Assembly: GCA_039927815.1 (NCBI GenBank)
Contig: JBDSUJ010000099.1
Coordinates: forward strand, 1-12,675
From: Croceibacterium_A sp039927815
GTDB lineage: Bacteria > Pseudomonadota > Alphaproteobacteria > Sphingomonadales > Sphingomonadaceae
Reading direction: 5' to 3'
Length of the DNA: 12,675 bases
In this document: one piece after another, positions 7,014 through 12,675 of the stretch
Position numbering within the stretch: the stretch's first letter is position 1
Layout of the letters: each line of letters opens with the position of its first letter
Notes under the pieces: generated by a model
Database searches by the model: none
Seen by the model: only the letters and a program-made list of their open reading frames with translations
What the model was told of the DNA's origin: nothing
Translations under genes and position numbers: made by a program

Positions 7014-8178
7014 CGGCCAGCGGAACGTAGATCGGCCCGACTTCGGGCATTCCGCTCATCCTGACTTCGCCCGCCAATGTCAGCGATCGCGTGGCAGCCA
7101 GGAGTTCGCGGATGGCGATCTGCAGCTCGACCCGGGCAAGTGCGGTGCCGGCGCAGCGGTGGGGACCGCGGCCAAACGCAAGATGATCGGCTATGTTCGG
7201 GCGATCGAGGCGGAACCGGTCCGGATCGTCGAACACCGCTTCGTCGCGGTTGGCCGAGGTGTAGGCTAGCGCCAGCAGCTCACCCGGAGCGATGTAGCGT
7301 CCATTGAAGGTCGCGCCGTTCACGGTGGTCCTCGCGAACCCCCGATAAGGGGTATAGAGGCGCAGGAATTCTTCCGTCGCCGCCGGAATGAGGTCCGGTT
7401 CGCTGCGCAGCCGATCCTGCAACTGAGGATCCTTCGCGAGGTGCACAGCGACGCTGCCGACAAAGATCGGTGGCGCCACCAGGCCGACCACCAGCACCTG
7501 GCGCACGCATCCCACCAGCAGTTCCGGCGGCAGGGGCGCCCCATCTGCATCGACGGCCTCGAGCAGCGAACTGACCGGATCGCGCTCCGGATCGAGCGGT
7601 GCATCGCGGCGGGCTGAGACAAGGTCACTCGCCAGCTGGTACAGGATGGTGCTCGACTGGCCGACTGCCGCGACGTCAAAATCTTCCCATGCTTTGACGA
7701 AAGCCTGCGCGGTCTTCCACAGCAGCTGCGCTTTCGTCTGATCGAGTGACAGCCAGTCGGCGAAGACCAGCGCCGGCAACGGGCTGGAATAGCATTCAAC
7801 CAGGTCGCCCCCGCCCTTTGCAACGTAGTCGCGCAGAAGGGCCCGGGCGTGCTGTTCGATGGCGGGCCGGATGGCTTCGACGCGGCGCATTCCGAGCGCG
7901 CGGTCGATCGCCTTGCGGTACGGGGTATGTTCGGGCGGATCGAGATGAAGCGGTGGCCGCCGGCCCGTTGCCGAAGCGCCGGGGACGACGTTGCGAATGC
8001 GCGTGGTAAATTCGATCGGATCGTCGAGGACACGCCGGATATCGGCATAGCGGGTCAGCATCCAGAATCCGCCAAATGCGTCGCTGTGCGCCACTGGACA
8101 GTTACGGCGCAGCTCGGCGAACACCGTGTGCGCATCGCCGAACTGTTCGGGCGCGAGGGGATCATAATCCTGTGCCAT
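7006..8178 (-). CDS. Cytochrome P450, soluble bacterial type, with atypical I helix
   Basis: This 390-residue cytoplasmic heme monooxygenase is of normal length for bacterial class I P450s. Visible motifs are the C-helix HLDPPEHTPYRK (heme-contact H84, R88), ExxR at E270-R273 (EFLR) and the heme loop FGRGPHRCAG with ligand C342. The I helix reads VVGLVAPP (230-237). The usual [A/G]Gx[D/E]T is replaced by VGLVA, so the acid-alcohol pair that normally activates oxygen is missing (V234, A235). The start at 8178 follows GAGG by about 8 bases; an upstream extension on this strand is rejected because it is low-complexity and lies antisense to the MFS gene. No ferredoxin or reductase gene lies in the window, so electron partners must come from elsewhere. 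The P450 is divergent from an MFS transporter and is probably controlled by the adjacent GntR regulator. The substrate is unknown. Confidence 0.93.
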   Translation of the reverse strand: MAQDYDPLAPEQFGDAHTVFAELRRNCPVAHSDAFGGFWMLTRYADIRRVLDDPIEFTTRIRNVVPGASATGRRPPLHLDPPEHTPYRKAIDRALGMRRVEAIRPAIEQHARALLRDYVAKGGGDLVECYSSPLPALVFADWLSLDQTKAQLLWKTAQAFVKAWEDFDVAAVGQSSTILYQLASDLVSARRDAPLDPERDPVSSLLEAVDADGAPLPPELLVGCVRQVLVVGLVAPPIFVGSVAVHLAKDPQLQDRLRSEPDLIPAATEEFLRLYTPYRGFARTTVNGATFNGRYIAPGELLALAYTSANRDEAVFDDPDRFRLDRPNIADHLAFGRGPHRCAGTALARVELQIAIRELLAATRSLTLAGEVRMSGMPEVGPIYVPLAVS

Positions 8179-8193
8179 CAAGCGTGCCTCAAT

Positions 8194-8203
8194 TCGTATA
8201 CGA
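8194..8203. promoter_or_regulatory. TCGTATACGA palindrome, candidate GntR/FCD operator
   Basis: This is a perfect 10-bp palindrome centred on GTATAC in the 78-base gap between the divergent P450 and MFS genes. FCD-type GntR regulators often bind short palindromes with a GT...AC core, and sites containing TGTATACA are known for several. An FCD regulator gene lies 1.2 kb away beside the P450. I saw no second GTATAC in the other intergenic gaps by eye. Confidence 0.55.
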
Positions 8204-8222
8204 TGTCGTTGACGATTGTCCG
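8195..8222 (-). promoter_or_regulatory. Possible P450 promoter overlapping the palindrome
   Basis: On the minus strand CGGACA (8222 down to 8217) and TATACG (8200 down to 8195) are 16 bases apart, each with four of six consensus matches. The -10 box lies inside the TCGTATACGA palindrome, so a bound regulator would occlude it. The boxes are weak on their own. Confidence 0.3.
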
Positions 8223-8256
8223 GGCGCTTGGCAAGCTTGGTGCGAGGGGCCCGATC

Positions 8257-9549
8257 ATGACCGACGTCGAGCAATCTGCCTATCGCAAGATCATGACGCG
8301 CGTCTCTGCGGTCCTGGCGCTGCTGATCGTGGTCAGCTCGCTCGATCGCGTGAATATAAGTTTCGCCGCCCTGCGCATGAACCGGGACATCGGCCTGAGC
8401 CCGTCTGCGTACGGATTTGGCGCGGGCCTGTTCTTCGTCAGCTACCTGATCTTCCAGCTGCCCAGCGTGTCGCTGCTGCGCCGCTGGGGGGTGCGGCGCT
8501 GGATCGCGCTGAGCGTCGGCGGGTGGGGCACGGTGTCGGTGATGATGGCGTTCATGACGCAGCCGGTTCATTTCTACATCCTGCGGTTCATGCTGGGGGT
8601 TTTCGAAAGCGGCTTTGCGCCCGGCGTCGTGTGGTTTGTCAGCCGCTGGCTGCCACAGCGCTATCGCGGCCGCTCGATCGGGCTGACCCTGCTCGCCGTG
8701 CCAACTTCGGTGATCATCGGCGGGCCCCTGTGCGGCTGGCTGATGAGCCTTGGACTGTTCGGATTACCGGGCTGGCGCGTGATGTTCGTGGTGCTGGGCT
8801 CGCTAACGATTCTGATCGCCGTCGGTACCGCGGCCTGGTTCGTCGATGGCCCGGACCGCGCACCGTGGCTGACTGAAGCAGAGCGCCAGTGGGCGAATCA
8901 GGCGATCAGTGCCGAACAGGTTGGCGTGCCATCGGAAAGCCTGTCTCTGCGGCGCCCCTTCGTCTGGCTTGCCGCGATCATCTGGCTGGCGCTGGTGACC
9001 GGGGCGAATGCGCTGATCTTCTGGCTGCCGAGCGTGATCAGCGCGGCCGGCGTCGCCGATCCGCTTGTGGTCGGGCTGCTGAACGCGTTGCCATGGGTGG
9101 CGATCGGGCTGGGAATGATCCTCAACTCTCGCCACTCGGACCTTTCGGGTGAGCGTTTCGCGCATGTCCGGCTCGCCACCCTGCTGGCGGCCGCGGGCCT
9201 GGCTGCGGCGGCCGGCGCCGGGGGCGGCGCGCTGTCGCTCGTGCTGCTGGTCGTCGGCAGTTTCGGACTTGGCGGCGCGCAGTCGGTGTTCTGGACCATC
9301 CCGACGCGCTTCCTGGGAGCCGCCGGACCTGCCAGCATTGCTTTCATCAACTTGTGCGGAAACACCAGCAGCGCTGTGACTCCCGCGATAATCGGATGGG
9401 CGATAGAGTCGACCGGGTCGCCCGTGATCCCCGTCATCGGGCTCAGCTTGCTGCTTCTTCTTGCCGGCGTTCTCACTGTGCCCTTGCAGCGGACGGCACC
9501 CACGCGGATCGCAAACGAAATCGTTGACGACCGTAGGGGCGGGTCATAA
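8257..9549 (+). CDS. MFS transporter, anion:cation symporter (ACS)-like
   Basis: This 430-residue inner-membrane carrier has about 12 hydrophobic helices. Helix 1 holds the ACS signature DRVNISFAALRM (D30, R31, N33), followed by GLSPSAYGFGAGLFFVSYL and a WGVRRWI loop, as in tartrate, glucarate and phthalate permeases. These import organic anions with a cation. The start at 8257 has GAGGGG about 7 bases upstream. An in-frame ATG at 8203 has no ribosome site and lies next to the regulatory palindrome, and still longer upstream reading is antisense to the P450. It is divergent from the P450 and 60 bases upstream of TonB receptor 2, so the three likely serve one substrate. The ACS subfamily is likely; the substrate is unknown and is probably a carboxylate. 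Confidence 0.88.
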   Translation: MTDVEQSAYRKIMTRVSAVLALLIVVSSLDRVNISFAALRMNRDIGLSPSAYGFGAGLFFVSYLIFQLPSVSLLRRWGVRRWIALSVGGWGTVSVMMAFMTQPVHFYILRFMLGVFESGFAPGVVWFVSRWLPQRYRGRSIGLTLLAVPTSVIIGGPLCGWLMSLGLFGLPGWRVMFVVLGSLTILIAVGTAAWFVDGPDRAPWLTEAERQWANQAISAEQVGVPSESLSLRRPFVWLAAIIWLALVTGANALIFWLPSVISAAGVADPLVVGLLNALPWVAIGLGMILNSRHSDLSGERFAHVRLATLLAAAGLAAAAGAGGGALSLVLLVVGSFGLGGAQSVFWTIPTRFLGAAGPASIAFINLCGNTSSAVTPAIIGWAIESTGSPVIPVIGLSLLLLLAGVLTVPLQRTAPTRIANEIVDDRRGGS

Positions 9550-9572
9550 CAGGCAGACACGGGCATCGACCA

Positions 9573-9599
9573 GCGGTTTCAAAAAATTCTGCGGTTTCA
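9573..9599 (+). repeat. Short direct repeat upstream of TonB receptor 2
   Basis: GCGGTTTCA occurs at 9573-9581 and again at 9591-9599, 18 bases apart and flanking an A-rich stretch. The second copy abuts the ribosome site of the receptor gene. It could be a regulator half-site pair or chance. Confidence 0.3.
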
Positions 9600-9609
9600 G
9601 GAGGGATTG

Positions 9610-12495
9610 ATGTTTTCAAGAGTGCGTCTGACGTGTCTCGCAACAACCAGCCTGGCTGTCTTGTTGGCTCAGCCCCTATGGGCCCAGGACCGCGCCAAGC
9701 CGGTGTCAGACCCGGCGTTTCCGCGCACCGCGCCGCCCCCCGCGGCCGGTATTGCCGGCTCTGGCATTGGCGAGGCGCCCGCCGAGGAACAGGATGCGTC
9801 GCAGATCGTCGTGACCGGAACCAGCATCCGTGGGATCAGCGCCGTCGGCTCGGCCGCTGTGTCGGTAACGCGTGAGCAGCTTGCCACGTCGGGCCGATCG
9901 GATCCGGTCGCGGTATTGCGCGAATTACCACAGGTCCAAGGCCTCGGATTCGACGAAACACCGAAGACAGGCCAAAACGGGGGCGGCAATATCCAGCGCG
10001 GCTCGACCGTCAATTTACGCGGGCTTGGCAGCAACGCCACGCTACTCCTGATCGACGGCCACCGCATTGCGCCCACCGGCAACGTGTTTTCCTTTACCGA
10101 AGCCAATCAACTGCCCGTCTCGGCGATCGAGCGCATCGAAGTGATCGCCGATGGCGCGTCCGCGATTTATGGCTCGGACGCGGTGGCCGGGGTCGTCAAC
10201 TACATCACCAGGAAACGTTTTCGCGGTGTCGAGGCAAGCGTGCGGGGCACGACATCCGATGGGTACAACGGATGGGGCGCCAGTCTGATCACCGGCATGA
10301 ACTGGGGCAGCGGCGGGTTCGCGGCGGCGTACGACCACGACGATCGCGGCGAGTTCCGCTCGGGCCAGAGCCCCTACCTGCGTCAAGACTTGCGACCGTT
10401 TGGCGGCGCCGACAATCGCATCCGCACGAATACCGCGACGGCTTTCAATCCCGGGAACCTGGTCGTTCCGCGAGCAACCAACAACCCCACGTTGCCGACC
10501 GCGGGGCGGTTCGATTATTATGGGCTCCCGCAAGGGACCAACGGGCTCGGCCTGACCGGCGCGAACCTGCTGCTCAATCAGCCCAACCTTGACGACACGT
10601 CGAACTATACCTCGTTCTTGCCCCACACGGTCCGCAACCAGGTGTCGGTCAATGCGGAACAAGAGTTCGCCAGTTGGCTCAAGCTGACGTTTCTGGGTTT
10701 CTACAATCGGCGCGACAGCACTCAGCACAGCCTGGCCCAGTCAGGCGTGCGGACGATCCCATCCACAGTGCCGTACTACATCACCGGAGTTCCCGGGATC
10801 GCTCCGGGCGCTCCGGAGACTGTCGACTTCTCGCTGCTGCGCGACATCGGCACGAGCGTCACCAACATTTACGACGTGACCTACCAGGGCGCGCTGACGC
10901 TGACCGCCGACTTGTTGGCCGGGTGGCGGGGTGAGGCGGGGGTCAACTTGTCGCGTGACCGCAACTGCGCGAACTGCATTCCGGCGCTCAACAACAACAT
11001 CGATACCATCGCGCTGCAGGCCGCGCTCAACAACGGCACCTACAATCCGTTTTCCCAGGTGCAGGCCGACAAATCCGTCCTGGCGACTTTCCTGCCCAGC
11101 GCGTTTGACCGTAACCGGTCGACGGTCGACCAATATACGGTGCGGTTCGATGGACCGCTGGTGCAGCTTCCCGGCGGCGAGCTAAAGGCGGCAGTTGGCG
11201 GCGAATACTTGCGGTTGACGCAGTGGCGCAGCGCGATCGGGGTCAAGGCTACTAGCGACGTCCCGCTGGCCGTCGCCAATCGCAATATCAAAGCCGCCTA
11301 TGCGGAGCTGTTCATCCCGCTGCTGGGCGGAGATTTCACGCTGCCGCTGGTCCAGCGCCTAGCGATCGACGCGGCGATCCGGACCGAGACTTACTCGGAT
11401 GCCGGAAGCACGACCAACCCCAAGGTCGGCGTTACCTGGGACGTTACCGACGGTGTCTCGCTCCGCGGCGCGTGGGGCACTTCGTTCCGCGCGCCCAACC
11501 TGATCGAGAACAATCCCGCCTTTTTCTCCCGGGTAAGCCTGACCACCCTGTCCAACTTGTCCGGGGATCCGGCCATCGGCCTCACCAATAGTGCCACCAA
11601 TCAGACAAATGTCCTGAATGTGGCCGGGAGCAATGCCGACCTGGTCCCGGAAACCGCGACCAACTATTCGTTCGGAATCGACCTCGAACCGCGCTTCATC
11701 CCCGGTCTGCGGGTCAACGCCACCTACTACAATATCCACTACCAGAACGCGATCATCGGGTTGCAGGGTTTCCTCGCGGGCTATCTGGCCAGCGCCACCA
11801 ATCGCCAGCTTTATGCGCCCTACATCGTGCCGGCGATTCAACCTTCGACGTGTGTGAACGGCCAGCGCGCGACCTACAATCCCGCGTACCTACCCGCCCT
11901 GGGACGGCCGTCGGTCGCGGTGATCGACGAGAGCAACCTGTGTTCGGCGCGGGCCGTGGTCTACACTCAGAACTCGAATGCGTCCGACGTACGGCAGGAC
12001 GGCATCGACGTGATGGCCGAGTATCGCTTCAGTGCCGGCCCGCATCAATTCGCGATATCAGGCTCGTTCAGCAAGATTTTGGGCAACGATACGCAGATCG
12101 TGGCCGGCGGAGCGGTGATCGATGGCCGCGACATCATCAATTACCCGGTCAGCATGCGCGGGCGGGGCAGCGTGAACTGGCGCTATGAAGCCCTGTCGAT
12201 TACGCCCTCGTTCAATTACATCGGGCCCTACACCAACAACCTGCCGATCAGCGTCAACGGGATCGCTTTGCCGGTGGCGCGGATACCGAGTTGGACCACT
12301 TTCGACCTGAATGTCGTCCTGGACGTGGGCAAGTTGGCCACCTGGGGCAGGGATCTGACAGTCGCGCTCAACGTGCGTAACATTACTGGCAAGAACCCGC
12401 CGGTGGTGCTGTCCGCTAACGGCAACGCGTTCGACACGCAAAACGCCAATCCGTTCGGGACCATCGCCAATCTACAAGTAACTAAGCGTTTCTGA
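9610..12495 (+). CDS. TonB-dependent outer-membrane receptor 2
   Basis: This 961-residue receptor is larger than receptor 1 and of a different subfamily. It has a signal peptide (hydrophobic about 7-24, likely cleavage after LWA at residue 25), a Pro/Ala-rich linker, a TonB box IVVTG (66-70) and a plug with VNLRGLGSNATLLLIDGHR and ADGASAIYGSDAVAGVVNYI, typical of the large alphaproteobacterial receptors. A long barrel follows, with CANC and other loop cysteines, ending LQVTKRF. The ATG at 9610 is preferred to TTG at 9607 because AGGAGGG (9599-9605) is spaced correctly only for the ATG. It follows the ACS transporter by 60 bases with no obvious terminator between them and is probably co-transcribed, supplying that carrier's substrate across the outer membrane. 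The ligand cannot be read from the sequence. Confidence 0.95.
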   Translation: MFSRVRLTCLATTSLAVLLAQPLWAQDRAKPVSDPAFPRTAPPPAAGIAGSGIGEAPAEEQDASQIVVTGTSIRGISAVGSAAVSVTREQLATSGRSDPVAVLRELPQVQGLGFDETPKTGQNGGGNIQRGSTVNLRGLGSNATLLLIDGHRIAPTGNVFSFTEANQLPVSAIERIEVIADGASAIYGSDAVAGVVNYITRKRFRGVEASVRGTTSDGYNGWGASLITGMNWGSGGFAAAYDHDDRGEFRSGQSPYLRQDLRPFGGADNRIRTNTATAFNPGNLVVPRATNNPTLPTAGRFDYYGLPQGTNGLGLTGANLLLNQPNLDDTSNYTSFLPHTVRNQVSVNAEQEFASWLKLTFLGFYNRRDSTQHSLAQSGVRTIPSTVPYYITGVPGIAPGAPETVDFSLLRDIGTSVTNIYDVTYQGALTLTADLLAGWRGEAGVNLSRDRNCANCIPALNNNIDTIALQAALNNGTYNPFSQVQADKSVLATFLPSAFDRNRSTVDQYTVRFDGPLVQLPGGELKAAVGGEYLRLTQWRSAIGVKATSDVPLAVANRNIKAAYAELFIPLLGGDFTLPLVQRLAIDAAIRTETYSDAGSTTNPKVGVTWDVTDGVSLRGAWGTSFRAPNLIENNPAFFSRVSLTTLSNLSGDPAIGLTNSATNQTNVLNVAGSNADLVPETATNYSFGIDLEPRFIPGLRVNATYYNIHYQNAIIGLQGFLAGYLASATNRQLYAPYIVPAIQPSTCVNGQRATYNPAYLPALGRPSVAVIDESNLCSARAVVYTQNSNASDVRQDGIDVMAEYRFSAGPHQFAISGSFSKILGNDTQIVAGGAVIDGRDIINYPVSMRGRGSVNWRYEALSITPSFNYIGPYTNNLPISVNGIALPVARIPSWTTFDLNVVLDVGKLATWGRDLTVALNVRNITGKNPPVVLSANGNAFDTQNANPFGTIANLQVTKRF

Positions 12496-12550
12496 TCGAA
12501 CTCAGCGCGGACCGCTATTGAAATGCATAAGAAATGGCTCGCTCCCGTGA

Positions 12551-12675
12551 CGCGAAGCTTTCACCGAAGCGCAGCGTTATCCCGACGATTTCGACGGTCT
12601 GGTCGCAGGCGCCGCCGCCAGCCTGATCACCGAAGCGATGGAGCGGTTCCTGTGGGAAGCGCGCTGGGGCATCGA
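12551..12675 (+). pseudogene. 5'-truncated tannase/feruloyl esterase-like gene fragment (runs off window)
   Basis: One frame from 12551 to the edge reads REAFTEAQRYPDDFDGLVAG and then a segment containing FLWEARWG. This resembles the region just after the catalytic serine in the tannase/feruloyl esterase family (PF07519), where GG[R]xxxxEAQRYPxDFDGxxAGAP is typical. The family cleaves aromatic esters and includes MHETase. A TGA at 12548-12550 closes the frame immediately upstream, and the expected GCSxGG serine motif is not found in any forward frame between receptor 2 and this point. The 5' portion therefore seems to have been lost, or separated by frameshift and rearrangement. The ATG at 12523 is in a different frame. 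Whether the rest follows beyond the window is unknown. The call rests on a short motif. Confidence 0.5.

Noticed and set aside
7849..8256. Long in-frame extension upstream of the ACS transporter
   Set aside because: It lies antisense to the P450, has no MFS similarity, and the ATG at 8257 has a proper ribosome site.
8179..8571. Long in-frame extension upstream of the P450
   Set aside because: The peptide is His/Arg/Asp-rich, antisense to the MFS gene, and P450 similarity begins at the ATG at 8178.
10042..10728. 228-residue minus-strand reading frame inside TonB receptor 2
   Set aside because: It has no motif or ribosome site and mirrors the codon bias of the receptor gene; shadow frame.
12523..12675. 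ATG at 12523 as the start of a new gene
   Set aside because: Its frame gives an Arg-rich peptide without similarity, while a neighbouring frame carries the tannase-like motif.
1..12675. Insertion sequences, tRNA genes, CRISPR arrays
   Set aside because: I saw no transposase, no terminal inverted repeats, no tRNA-like cloverleaf and no regularly spaced repeats.

Overview
The window is GC-rich and densely packed. It carries two outer-membrane TonB-dependent receptors, each paired with a major-facilitator transporter, together with aromatic-acid-type enzymes and TetR and GntR/FCD regulators. This gene content, the receptor style (IVVTA/IVVTG TonB boxes, C-terminal Phe) and a LigW-like decarboxylase point to an alphaproteobacterium of the Sphingomonadales (Novosphingobium/Sphingobium type) and to an accessory catabolic island. 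The taxon is inferred from protein style, not from a marker gene.

Left arm (1-4921). The 3' end of a plus-strand gene, probably for a membrane protein, converges on a minus-strand operon. The operon order is AAHS-type MFS transporter (3731-4921), LigW/2,3-dihydroxybenzoate-decarboxylase-like amidohydrolase (2682-3716) and TonB-dependent receptor 1 (222-2639), ending at a GC-rich hairpin (189-214). The products would bring a compound across both membranes and decarboxylate it. The substrate is not known.

Control region (4922-5056). The operon has a strong divergent promoter (TTGACA, 16-nt spacer, TTCAAT). A 22-bp imperfect palindrome covers its -10 box, and further inverted repeats cover the promoter of the neighbouring tetR gene (5057-5722). 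The tetR stop overlaps the start of a GFA/CENP-V-family zinc protein (5719-6156).

Right arm (6318-12495). A GntR/FCD regulator (6318-7013) overlaps tail-to-tail with a soluble cytochrome P450 (7006-8178, minus strand). The P450 is divergent from an ACS-family MFS transporter (8257-9549), which is followed by TonB-dependent receptor 2 (9610-12495). The 78-bp P450/MFS gap holds a perfect palindrome, TCGTATACGA, that looks like a GntR/FCD operator. The P450 has normal ExxR and heme-Cys motifs but lacks the I-helix acid-alcohol pair. The window ends in what looks like a 5'-truncated tannase/feruloyl-esterase gene (12551 to the edge).

Overall this reads as two adjacent, separately regulated uptake-and-modify modules for small, probably aromatic, molecules. 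I found no mobile elements, tRNAs, rRNAs or CRISPR arrays.
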